A program made the translations under genes and the position numbers. From positions 785,448-849,447 of the forward strand of contig CP054182.1 of the NCBI GenBank assembly GCA_015709675.1: a DNA stretch of 64,000 nucleotides, read 5' to 3'. Numbering within the stretch: the first letter of the stretch is position 1; each line of letters begins with the position of its first letter. Positions 34,254-41,912 of the stretch are shown one piece after another. Source of the DNA: Ignavibacteriales bacterium (GTDB lineage Bacteria; Bacteroidota; Ignavibacteria; Ignavibacteriales; Ignavibacteriaceae). The notes under the pieces are model-generated. The model saw nothing but the letters and a program-made list of their open reading frames with translations, was not told the DNA's origin and ran no database searches.

Positions 34254-34299
34254 TGACGAAATTTAGTCACCCCCTCCTGAAACTCCCGGTTTTCAGGAG
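34254..34299. promoter_or_regulatory. Paired inverted repeats in the divergent phosphate/sensor promoter region
   Basis: Between the divergent CYTH-like and PhnD-like genes are an imperfect 16-bp palindrome, TGACGAAATTTAGTCA (34254-34269), and 4 bases later a perfect inverted repeat CTCCTGAAA / TTTCAGGAG (34274-34282 and 34291-34299). There is no T-run, so a terminator is unlikely. The spot is ~145 bases upstream of one gene and ~75 of the other, a natural place for a shared regulator such as the NtrC-like protein encoded nearby. Confidence 0.5.
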
Positions 34300-34374
34300 A
34301 AAAATCTGCCCGAGACACCTGTTTAAGGGCCTCCGGGATTGGTATAAAATTTTATTATGGAATGAGACGGCAAT

Positions 34375-35310
34375 ATGTCCGGTGATAAAAAAGTAATGCA
34401 AAAAAAGAAACTGATATACTCATTTCTCTTCCTGCTGGCAGGGGGGACTGCCCTGACGGTATTTTTCTACGGATACTTTCTGGATATTTCAGGGGTATAT
34501 ACACCCGCACGGGCAGAGTATGAGCAGGTTTCAGCCCGGCCGGAGAAACCGGTTGTTTATATTGGTGTAATCTCCCGGTATCCCCCGAATATCATTTACC
34601 GGGGTTATCAGCCGATGCTGGAGTATCTTACCGCCAATACCCCGTATCACTTTGAACTGAAGCTGAGCACGGATTACAACGAAGCAGTGCAGATGCTGGT
34701 TAAAGGGGAAACTGCCGCCGCGTTTCTCGGTTCTTATGTATATATAAAAGCGAGAGAAAAGTACCGGGTTATTCCCATTCTTAAACCGCTGAATGAGAAT
34801 TATCAGCCCTACTCACGATCGGTGCTGATCACCCATAAATCATCCGGGCTTAAGGAACTGAAAGATCTTAAAGGAAAGCGGCTTGCGCTCCCCTCACAGG
34901 AATCGTTTTCAGGCAACTGGCTGATCTCTTATGAACTGGGCAGGCAGGGTATAAAAGTATCCGATATCGCTGAAATTCAGCATTTTCCTCACCATCAGAG
35001 CGTTATCTATCAGGTTGCAAGCCGTTATTTTGATGCCGGTGTAACCAGGGAGTTCCTGGTGAACAGTCTGCAGAACAGGGATTCAATCAGGATTATTCTC
35101 TATTCAGAAAAGATACCCACCTCTCCCCTTGTTGCCGCGGTGGGGTATGATCAGAATATTATAAACGCGATCTCTGCCGCGCTGCTGATGCTGAACCGTT
35201 CTAATCAGAACCTTACTCAGATAACACGCAACTGGGACAGTGAATTTAAATACGGATTCGAAAAAGCAAATGATTCCGATTATGATTTTATCAGACTGAT
35301 TGAGAGGTAA
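34375..35310 (+). CDS. PhnD-like periplasmic phosphonate/phosphate-binding protein, sensor partner
   Basis: A 311-residue solute-binding protein of the PhnD family (phosphate/phosphite/phosphonate ABC binding proteins). The domain opens PVVYIGVISRYPPNIIYRGY and has LKDLKGKRLALPSQESFSGN in the middle, as in PhnD. An N-terminal hydrophobic segment (LIYSFLFLLAGGTALTVFF) without a lipobox looks like an anchor. No ABC permease or ATPase is near. Instead, a histidine kinase starts 6 bases later and a sigma-54 regulator overlaps that, so this protein most likely delivers ligand information to the kinase. The ligand, judged from the neighbouring phosphate locus, may be phosphate or a phosphonate. Confidence 0.85.
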   Translation: MSGDKKVMQKKKLIYSFLFLLAGGTALTVFFYGYFLDISGVYTPARAEYEQVSARPEKPVVYIGVISRYPPNIIYRGYQPMLEYLTANTPYHFELKLSTDYNEAVQMLVKGETAAAFLGSYVYIKAREKYRVIPILKPLNENYQPYSRSVLITHKSSGLKELKDLKGKRLALPSQESFSGNWLISYELGRQGIKVSDIAEIQHFPHHQSVIYQVASRYFDAGVTREFLVNSLQNRDSIRIILYSEKIPTSPLVAAVGYDQNIINAISAALLMLNRSNQNLTQITRNWDSEFKYGFEKANDSDYDFIRLIER

Positions 35311-35316
35311 CGAAAT

Positions 35317-36804
35317 ATGGTTGCTGTGAAATCGAGCCTGAAAACCAAAATCATCATGACCACGGGCGTGATGATTGTCGCTCTGATGCTGCTGATCTCC
35401 GTTGTGATGCTTGTTCAGTGGAGAAAGAATATTATTCATAAACACGCAGAGAATGTTTACGCGGTTACAAGAACTTTTTCAGTGACCATTGTTGATGCTC
35501 TGATCTTTGAGGAGAAGAGTGTCTTTCAGAAAGAAAATATTCTGCAGACCTATATTGATAATTTTATCAATTATCTTGGAAACGTAAAATACGTTACGGT
35601 GTATGATAAAAACGCAACCCCTATTGCCTGGCGGATTAACAATGGAGGGAGACTGAAAACCCCTTCCGGATATGCCGGAATTCAGGCGGATATATCATCC
35701 CAGTCAGAAAATAATATACTTATCAGCCAGAGCGCAGAACATGGCTGGGTGATTACATGCACAGCGCCGATGAACATGGCGGGAAATAACTGGGGTTATC
35801 TACAGGTGGGCTTTGACGCGGAACCAATCCGGCAGGAGATTGCTTCTCTTTTTCTGATGCTGGTGAGTGCCACGGTAATCATCACCTCAGGGGTTCTTCT
35901 TCTATTATATCTGCTGATAAACAGACTGACCGGTTCGCTGGGGCGGCTGGTTCATGAAATTGACAAGATTGATCTGGTGCCGCAGCAGGATATATCGCTG
36001 CCGGAAAAGGATGATGAAATAGGATTTTTGTATCATCATTTTGGGCTGCTGCAAAAACGCCTTGATACATCGCGCAGGGAGCTTGAGTCAGCGCAGAAGC
36101 AGATTTATCAGGCGGAAAAACTTGCTTCCATCGGGCGCCTTGCCTCGGGGGTGGCGCATCAGGTGAATAATCCCCTTAACGGCATAAAATCATGCCTGTA
36201 CGCGATAAAGAAAGACCCCGCTAATATATACCAGACAAAAGAGTACCTTGATCTGATCAGCGAAGGCATTGATAATATTGAAACCGTGGTGAAAAAGCTG
36301 CTTGGATTTGCACGGCAGCAGTCTAAATCGCAGACCAGCATTGACGTTAATGAGTCAATTCAGAAAGTGGTTCAGCTAACGGAATACCGCCTCAGGGAAA
36401 ACCAGATCCGGGTTACAACCGGACTGCAGTCCGATCTCCCCCGCGTGATGATTGATTACCATCTCTTCCAGGAGGTCATTATGAATCTGCTGCTTAACAG
36501 TTTTGATGCTCTCCAGCGGAATGGGGAGATATCTATATATACCCGCACCGGAACCAGGGGGGATGTTATTATTGAGATCAGCGATACCGGCTCCGGAATG
36601 GATGCTGAAACCATGAAAAAGATTTTTGACCCGTTTTTTACCACAAAGGATATCGGCATCGGAACCGGGCTCGGACTTTCGGTATGTCTTGGTATCATAG
36701 AATCACACAATGGAAAAATTGAGGTGAAGAGCACTCCCGGCGAAGGGACCAGATTCACCATATCACTGCCAATTGCAAAAGAACATGAAACTGTTAATAA
36801 TTGA
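35317..36804 (+). CDS. Membrane sensor histidine kinase, NtrB/PhnD-linked type
   Basis: A 495-residue kinase. Helices at ~12-34 and ~185-207 bracket a ~150-residue extracytoplasmic sensor domain; HAMP follows, then a coiled segment and HisKA with His281 in GVAHQVNNPLNGIK (the usual HEINNPL has become HQVNNPL). The ATPase has N box LLLNSFDALQRNG, G1 DTGSGMD and FDPFFTTKDIGIGTGLGLSV. The NtrB-like catalytic core matches its sigma-54 partner downstream. It starts 6 bases after the PhnD-like gene and ends inside the regulator gene (overlap of ~20 bases), so the three form one sensing unit. Confidence 0.93.
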   Translation: MVAVKSSLKTKIIMTTGVMIVALMLLISVVMLVQWRKNIIHKHAENVYAVTRTFSVTIVDALIFEEKSVFQKENILQTYIDNFINYLGNVKYVTVYDKNATPIAWRINNGGRLKTPSGYAGIQADISSQSENNILISQSAEHGWVITCTAPMNMAGNNWGYLQVGFDAEPIRQEIASLFLMLVSATVIITSGVLLLLYLLINRLTGSLGRLVHEIDKIDLVPQQDISLPEKDDEIGFLYHHFGLLQKRLDTSRRELESAQKQIYQAEKLASIGRLASGVAHQVNNPLNGIKSCLYAIKKDPANIYQTKEYLDLISEGIDNIETVVKKLLGFARQQSKSQTSIDVNESIQKVVQLTEYRLRENQIRVTTGLQSDLPRVMIDYHLFQEVIMNLLLNSFDALQRNGEISIYTRTGTRGDVIIEISDTGSGMDAETMKKIFDPFFTTKDIGIGTGLGLSVCLGIIESHNGKIEVKSTPGEGTRFTISLPIAKEHETVNN

Positions 36805-38122
36805 AGATGAAAAAATAACGCGCATTACCCTTGCCAACACGCTGCGCGGTGAGGGGTTTGAGGTCTTTACCGCCGAAGACGGTGAAGAGGGACTGGATAT
36901 ATTCAGAAAAGAACTTCCCGATATCGTGATCACCGATCTGCGGCTGCCTAAAACCGGAGGACTTGAAATTCTTGAAGAAATTATCAGAACAAAGCCGGAC
37001 TGCAAAGTGGTTTTGATTACCGCTTACGCGACGGTTGAAACAGCAGTTAAAGCACTGAAAATGGGGGCGTATGATTATCTGACAAAGCCTTTCTCGCCTG
37101 AGGAACTGCTTTCAATCCTGAGGAATATACGGCAGCTTCATTTTGTCATTAAAGAAAACAGAGAGCTGAGGCAGAGGATAAAGCAGCTTGAAAACAGAAC
37201 CCTGATTGGAAACTCAGCCCCGGTAAAGAAGCTGCGTGATGTTATTAATCATATTGCAAATAATGATGCATCAGTCCTGATAGAAGGGGAAAGCGGAACC
37301 GGTAAGGAGCTTGTCGCGCGGATGATACATCTCTCCGGAAACCGTGGCAAGGAAAAGTTTGTCGCGGTAAGCTGCTCCAGCATTCCTGAAACGCTGCTTG
37401 AAAGTGAGCTTTTCGGACATGAGAAAGGTGCTTTCACCGGCGCCGCGAAACGGCATATCGGCTATTTTGAAAGTGCCGATAAAGGAACACTCTTTATTGA
37501 TGATGTGGATGATATACCGCTCCAGCTTCAGGTTAAACTGCTGCGTGTATTGCAAGAGCATACCGTCATCCGTGTTGGCGGCACTGAACCTGTTCCGTTT
37601 GATGTAAGAGTGATTGCCGCCTCAAAAACCGACCTGCGCGCAAAAGCCGACCTGAAAGAGTTCAGGGAAGATCTCTATTACCGGCTTAATATCGTGACCC
37701 TTAAAGTTCCGCCCCTAAGGCAGAGGAAGGAAGATATACCGGAGCTTATTGAACATTTTTTTCGCAAGTATGACGCAGCAGATAAATTAGCGGTAATAAA
37801 TGATCAGCTGCTTTCATCACTGCTTGCGCATGAGTGGCCGGGGAATGTGCGGGAGCTGGAGAATATCTGCCAGAGAATCATCGTTCTTTCCAATCTTGGC
37901 AGTATTGATCCGGCGCTGCTTGATTTCAGCAGTCCGCACGCGCTTCCGAAACCGAATATATCATTTAACGGCGATTTTCCTTCACTTGAGGAATATATGG
38001 AGATGACGGAGAAGGAAGTAATAGAGCAGGCACTCAGGCAGAGCGGTAATAACATAACCCGCGCGGCAAGACTGCTGCAGATTCCGCGCACCACTCTTAA
38101 CAGCAAGCTGAAACAGTTGTAG
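36785..38122 (+). CDS. NtrC-family sigma-54-dependent response regulator
   Basis: A 445-residue regulator: receiver domain (phospho-acceptor Asp51 in VITDLRLPKTGG), AAA+ sigma-54 activation domain with Walker A GESGTGKE and sigma-54 contact loop GAFTGA, and a C-terminal Fis-type helix-turn-helix (NITRAARLLQIPRTTLNSKL). The Walker B strand reads TLFIDDVDD, with Asp240 where most relatives have glutamate (LDE). The ATG at 36785 begins MKLLIIEDE, the normal receiver start; an in-frame TTG 12 bases upstream is possible. It should drive sigma-54 promoters when the upstream kinase is active; the phosphate locus is the likeliest target. Confidence 0.93.
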   Translation: MKLLIIEDEKITRITLANTLRGEGFEVFTAEDGEEGLDIFRKELPDIVITDLRLPKTGGLEILEEIIRTKPDCKVVLITAYATVETAVKALKMGAYDYLTKPFSPEELLSILRNIRQLHFVIKENRELRQRIKQLENRTLIGNSAPVKKLRDVINHIANNDASVLIEGESGTGKELVARMIHLSGNRGKEKFVAVSCSSIPETLLESELFGHEKGAFTGAAKRHIGYFESADKGTLFIDDVDDIPLQLQVKLLRVLQEHTVIRVGGTEPVPFDVRVIAASKTDLRAKADLKEFREDLYYRLNIVTLKVPPLRQRKEDIPELIEHFFRKYDAADKLAVINDQLLSSLLAHEWPGNVRELENICQRIIVLSNLGSIDPALLDFSSPHALPKPNISFNGDFPSLEEYMEMTEKEVIEQALRQSGNNITRAARLLQIPRTTLNSKLKQL

Positions 38123-38149
38123 TAAAAAGGTGAGATAATCAGCCGCGGA

Positions 38150-38972
38150 ATTTGAGCGGAGGCAATCAACTGTGGTGATAACTCGCGAGTTGTTCTATTG
38201 TATGGTAAGATTTTACAAGGCATACATTAGGACGGGTCACGACCCGTCCCTACGAAATTCAAAATTCTAGCGTAGGGATAACTCGTGAGTTATCCTGTTG
38301 TGTATATAATTTTCCAACCCCGGCATGCATTAGGACAGGTCACGACCTGTCCCTACGAAATTCAAAATTCTAGCGTAGGGATAACTCGTGAGTTATCCTG
38401 TTGTGTATATATTTTCCCAATCTGCATGCATTAGGACAGGTCGCGACCTGTCCCTACGAATTTGTGTTTCAACTGTAGGGACAACTCGAGAGTTGTCCTA
38501 TCCTCATTAATGGTTTTCCAACCCGGCATTCATTAGGACAGGTCACGACCTGTCCCTACGAAATTTGTTTCATCTGCAGGGATAACTCGAGAGTTGTCCT
38601 ATCCCCGTTTATGGTTTTCTAACCCGACATGCGTTAGGACAGGTCACGATCCGTCCCTAAAAAATTCAAAATTCTTGCGTAGGGACAACTCGTGAGTTAT
38701 CCTATTGTGTATATATTATCCCAATCTGCATGCATTAAAACGGATCACGACCTGTTCCTACGAAATTTGTTTCATCTGCAGAGATAATTCGTGAGTTGTC
38801 CTATCCCCGTTAATGGTTTTCCAACCCCGGCATATGTTAGGACAGGTCACGACCCGTCCCTGTGAAATTCAAAATTCTTGCGTAGGGACAAATCGAGAGT
38901 TGTCCTGTTGTGTATATATTTTCCTAAACCCGGCATGCATTAGGACAGGTCACGACCTGTCCCTACGAAATA
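38150..38972. repeat. 102-bp tandem array with two palindromes per unit
   Basis: Seven full units and partial ends. Unit starts (TTAGGAC) fall at 38227, 38330, 38431, 38533, 38634, 38735, 38837 and 38940, spacing 101-103. Each unit has GGACAGGTC-AC-GACCTGTCC, then CTACGAAATTCAAAATTC, then GGATAACTC-GT-GAGTTATCC, then an AT-rich tail. Tails come in two types, GTTGTGTATATATTTTCC and CCCCGTTAATGGTTTTCC, mixed along the array. Mutations in stems are often paired (for example CGGGTC/GACCCG against CAGGTC/GACCTG). There are no CRISPR-like spacers and no coding frame. Confidence 0.92.
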
Positions 38973-39027
38973 TTATATATGATTTGCGGAAAACAATTCA
39001 TAATTCATACTTCATATTTCATAATTC

Positions 39028-39669
39028 TTATCGTTCTTTTTTGATCAGCACTACTTTATACATTCTTACTTCCCTTTTATTAAAAACCATCGGGGCTACG
39101 ATGGGGTTGAATGAGAGAAGGGCTACTTTGTGAGGATCATTAACAGGAAGACTGCAGAGTTTAATTGCGCCCCGGGTGTTATCCCACCGTGCGGCTACGA
39201 TATCATTATTGGCGACCGGTGCTGTTGAACTTACCAGAAGCATATCCCCCGGCTGAATGAACGGCATCATACTGTAGCCGTTTTCCTCATCCACCTTAAG
39301 AAAAAAATGATCTTCCGGTTTGAAGTTCAGCACTTCAGACTGCATCCACTCGCTCATGTCGTATATATCACCCCTTCCGGCGGGAACGGCTGCCTCAACG
39401 CGGTACTGAGGATATCCCGGATGAGTTTCGTTATGCTCATTTTCACCGGATCCGAAGAGAAGCCAGTCTATACTGCATCCCATATTTTTAAGCCGCTCGG
39501 TAAATGTTGCTCCGGGGAGGCTCTGTCCGTTCAGGTAACTGTTGCGGATGGAATCAGCGGTGGTGCCCAGCGCTTCAGCCGCTTCATTCATGGTAGGATA
39601 GCGGTTCAGAAGAAATCTCTTCAGACGCGCTCCCACAGCTTTTTTATCAATTTTCATCTTTTTATGCAT
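39028..39669 (-). CDS. CI/LexA-like phage repressor (XRE + S24 peptidase)
   Basis: A 213-residue repressor. The N-terminal helix-turn-helix covers GARLKRFLLNRYPTMNEAAE and GTTADSIRNSYLNGQSLPG. The C-terminal S24 domain has Ser133 in NGYSMMPFIQPGD and Lys170 in RGAIKLCS, the catalytic Ser-Lys dyad of self-cleaving repressors, so RecA-triggered cleavage is possible. It is divergent from a lysozyme-like gene, with a palindromic operator between. This is the layout of a temperate phage switch, but no integrase or structural genes follow. Start could be Met1 or Met5. Confidence 0.88.
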   Translation of the reverse strand: MHKKMKIDKKAVGARLKRFLLNRYPTMNEAAEALGTTADSIRNSYLNGQSLPGATFTERLKNMGCSIDWLLFGSGENEHNETHPGYPQYRVEAAVPAGRGDIYDMSEWMQSEVLNFKPEDHFFLKVDEENGYSMMPFIQPGDMLLVSSTAPVANNDIVAARWDNTRGAIKLCSLPVNDPHKVALLSFNPIVAPMVFNKREVRMYKVVLIKKER

Positions 39670-39676
39670 TTCCGGC

Positions 39677-39724
39677 TTGACATGACAGAAAAAATCTAAT
39701 AAGTTAATATAAGTAAATTACTTA
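39677..39724 (+). promoter_or_regulatory. Promoter and operator of the phage-like switch
   Basis: TTGACA at 39677-39682 and TAAGTT at 39700-39705 (17-base spacing) fit a sigma-70 promoter towards the lysozyme-like gene. TAAGTAA-A-TTACTTA at 39710-39724 is a perfect 7-bp inverted repeat about one base centre, overlapping the expected transcript start, well placed for the divergent CI-like repressor. The downstream gene has GGAGG 5 to 9 bases before its ATG. Confidence 0.6.
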
Positions 39725-39762
39725 GAATTATCAATTATTAACGAAGTAGAAATGGAGGATAG

Positions 39763-40257
39763 ATGAACCGGGAGAACCGTTATGATTCACTTTTCAGATA
39801 TTACGGGGAGTTAAACGGAGTTGACTGGCTGCTGTTGAAGGCACAGGTCAGGGCAGAGAGCGGATTCAACCCGGACGCGGTCAGTCCGGCCGGGGCGGTT
39901 GGTTTAAGCCAGTTTATGAAAAATACCTGGAAAGAATGGGGGGACGGCAAGCCGGGGGTGAATCCGGTTCCGCCTGATGTCAGTTACGATCCCCGTGATC
40001 CGGAGGATGCAATCAGAGCGCAGGCGGCCTATATGTCCTGGCTGAAGCGTCAGTTCGGGGGAGATATCCGGCTTTCGCTTGCGGCTTATAACTGCGGCAT
40101 CGGCCGGGTAATGAAACTTGCTGCCGACAAAACCTACCGCTCCATTCAGCTCAAACTGCCAAGGGAGACCAAGGATTACATAGCACGTGTATCGGCTTTT
40201 TATGAGGAATATATACAGGAACAGACTAAAAGAAGGGAGAGCACGCATGCAGTATGA
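39763..40257 (+). CDS. Lytic transglycosylase-like (SLT) protein without signal peptide
   Basis: A 164-residue SLT/lysozyme-like protein. Catalytic Glu32 lies in AQVRAESGFNPDAVSPAGAV, followed by GLSQFMKNTWKEWG and the closing AYNCGIGRV of goose-lysozyme-type transglycosylases, which cleave peptidoglycan glycan strands. There is no signal peptide or membrane span, unlike housekeeping SLTs, which suits a phage endolysin-type protein needing a holin or another route. It has a good ribosome-binding site (GGAGG) and follows the phage-like promoter. The Mor-like gene overlaps its end by 11 bases. Confidence 0.85.
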   Translation: MNRENRYDSLFRYYGELNGVDWLLLKAQVRAESGFNPDAVSPAGAVGLSQFMKNTWKEWGDGKPGVNPVPPDVSYDPRDPEDAIRAQAAYMSWLKRQFGGDIRLSLAAYNCGIGRVMKLAADKTYRSIQLKLPRETKDYIARVSAFYEEYIQEQTKRRESTHAV

Positions 40258-40510
40258 CTGGCTCAGAGAAGTTGACATAAAACATCTTACCGGAGATATG
40301 AGGGAGGTGGCGGAGATAACAGGAATGGAAAAATTCATTCTTCTCTTTCATGCATTCAATAAATCCGAACTCTACTTTTCAGAGAATCAGCTTGAAAACG
40401 CCGCGGCTGCCTACGTGAAGCGCCATCCCGATACCGATCACAAGGTCCTTGCCAGAAAGCTGGGGATAAGCGTCCGCAAGGTAAAGAAGCTGCTAAACGG
40501 GGAAAGGTAA
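40247..40510 (+). CDS. Mor-like phage transcription regulator
   Basis: An 87-residue protein resembling the Mor/C family of Mu-like phages: an N-terminal helix pair (TGDMREVAEITGMEKFILLF), a strand-like SELYFSE, and a C-terminal helix-turn-helix HKVLARKLGISVRKVKKLL. Mor proteins activate middle promoters. I chose the ATG at 40247 because it overlaps the SLT stop and MQYDWLREVD is a natural start; a longer frame from 40187 would overlap further without support. With the repressor and lysozyme it looks like a compact relic or satellite of a Mu-like phage. Family call is moderate because the protein is small. Confidence 0.6.
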   Translation: MQYDWLREVDIKHLTGDMREVAEITGMEKFILLFHAFNKSELYFSENQLENAAAAYVKRHPDTDHKVLARKLGISVRKVKKLLNGER

Positions 40511-40560
40511 GTTGTACGTATTTTTGCGGTATCACATTAACAAATAAAGGCAGATACCCT

Positions 40561-41046
40561 ATGCCCGGGACGATGTCACTTAAAGATGCAGCAGCAGAAT
40601 TCCTTTCTTATAAGAGAATAGCTGTTGCAGGTGTTTCACGAACGAAGAAAGACGCAGCCAATCTGATTTACACAACTCTCAGAAAGAGAGGATATCAGGT
40701 TTATGCTGTTAATCCGCATGCTGAACAAATTGAGGGGGATTACTGTTTCTCTTCACTTGCAGATATTCCGGGCGGAGCAGAAGCGCTGGTAATAGCTCTC
40801 TCACCAGAGAAGACTGATACCGTTGCACGTGAGGCAGTGAACTGCGGTATAAAAGCAGTATGGATGCATAAATCTTTCGGAGACAGTGTCTCGGAAAGTG
40901 CCGCGGCGTATTGCAGAGAGAAGGGGCTGCTGGTGATTCCGGGAGGATGCCCTATGATGTTCAGCAAGCCGGTTGATTTTGGTCATCTCTGCATCAGGGG
41001 AATCCTTGGTGCAATTGGACGTATCCCGGGAAGGATTCCGGTTTAA
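40561..41046 (+). CDS. CoA-binding domain protein (YccU-like)
   Basis: A 161-residue Rossmann-fold protein of the CoA-binding family: KRIAVAGVSRTKKDAANLI at the first nucleotide loop, GYQVYAVNPHAEQIEG for the second strand, VWMHKSFGDSVSE and VIPGGCPMMF near the end. The family resembles the CoA-binding half of succinyl-CoA synthetase but has no catalytic domain; function is unclear. Either Met1 (40561) or Met5 could start it. It stands alone, about 50 bases after the phage-like genes, and converges on the LytTR regulator across a shared terminator. Confidence 0.85.
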   Translation: MPGTMSLKDAAAEFLSYKRIAVAGVSRTKKDAANLIYTTLRKRGYQVYAVNPHAEQIEGDYCFSSLADIPGGAEALVIALSPEKTDTVAREAVNCGIKAVWMHKSFGDSVSESAAAYCREKGLLVIPGGCPMMFSKPVDFGHLCIRGILGAIGRIPGRIPV

Positions 41047-41051
41047 AAAGA

Positions 41052-41082
41052 AAAAGGGACGGCCAAACACGCCGTCCCTTTT
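41052..41082. terminator. Shared bidirectional terminator
   Basis: AAAAGGGACGGC (41052-41063) and GCCGTCCCTTTT (41071-41082) form a perfect 12-bp stem with a 7-base loop, with A- and T-runs on each side. It lies between the CoA-binding gene (plus) and the signalling operon (minus) and can stop both. Confidence 0.9.
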
Positions 41083-41102
41083 CTTTATATATAAGGGTAA
41101 AA

Positions 41103-41894
41103 TTACTTAAGCTGGCTGCGCAGTTTACGGCTGTATCGCTGGCTCACGGTAATGGGTTCCGGTATTTCATTCATGGTCAGTTTGTAGGTATAGTTATACC
41201 AACGGTCAAATCTGAGCACATGATCTGTGTTAATGATATACGAGCGGTGAACCCGCATGAATTTTTCTTCCGGAAGAATCTCTTCCCACTTCTTCATGGT
41301 TTTACGGAGCACATAGGAAGTGGATGTGGTGGTGACCACCGTATAATCATCATTAGCTTTTATGAGAACAATGTCCGCCAGTTTAACCATACCGGGCGCA
41401 TCAGCATCATCAATAAAAATCTTTCCGCTGTAACTGAGACGTGATTTCGGCTGATCATCGGATTCAACCATTGATGCCCCCCCTTTAACCTGTACAAAGT
41501 GAATATCTTTAAGCAGTTCATTCCGCTTGGCTGTCTGAATCTCAATAGCTTTAAGCAGTTCAGCGCGGGTGAAGGGTTTGGTGATATAGTCGTCCGCGCC
41601 GAGTTCCATACCATGTCTGACATCCTGACGGTCAACCCGTGCGGTCAGAAAGATAAACGGCGGAATTTTTGGAAAGTTGAGCGTTCCCCTGATCTCTTCA
41701 AAGATTTCAAACCCGGATTTCACAGGAAGTGATATATCGCAGATAACCAGGGAAAACTTGTTATCATTTATCTGCTGAAGCACTCCGCTTCCGTCAACGT
41801 TAACGCTGACCTGAAACCCTTCATTGGTGAGCAGCTCCACGATATCTTCTCTCACTCTGAAATCGTCTTCTATTAATAAGATTTTCTTGTTCAT
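41103..41894 (-). CDS. LytTR-family response regulator
   Basis: A 263-residue regulator. Receiver domain at ~1-125 with phospho-acceptor Asp53 (VICDISLPVKSG) and lysine in ITKPFTR. The C-terminal LytTR DNA-binding domain at ~165-262 reads IVLIKANDDYTVVTTTSTSY, EEKFMRVHRSYIINTDHV and RYSRKLRSQL. LytTR proteins bind paired direct repeats at promoters. It is the last of three co-directional signalling genes (18 bases after the REC-kinase), so it is the likely output of that system. No target promoter was recognised. Confidence 0.93.
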   Translation of the reverse strand: MNKKILLIEDDFRVREDIVELLTNEGFQVSVNVDGSGVLQQINDNKFSLVICDISLPVKSGFEIFEEIRGTLNFPKIPPFIFLTARVDRQDVRHGMELGADDYITKPFTRAELLKAIEIQTAKRNELLKDIHFVQVKGGASMVESDDQPKSRLSYSGKIFIDDADAPGMVKLADIVLIKANDDYTVVTTTSTSYVLRKTMKKWEEILPEEKFMRVHRSYIINTDHVLRFDRWYNYTYKLTMNEIPEPITVSQRYSRKLRSQLK

Positions 41895-41912
41895 GCGGCC
41901 TCCAAATATATG

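Noticed and set aside
34214-34396. 60-codon frame before the PhnD-like gene
   Set aside because: It overlaps the inverted repeats and the PhnD-like start, with no protein-like features.
38150-38972. Possible CRISPR array
   Set aside because: Unit is 102 bp with no conserved short repeat separated by unique spacers, and no cas genes are near.
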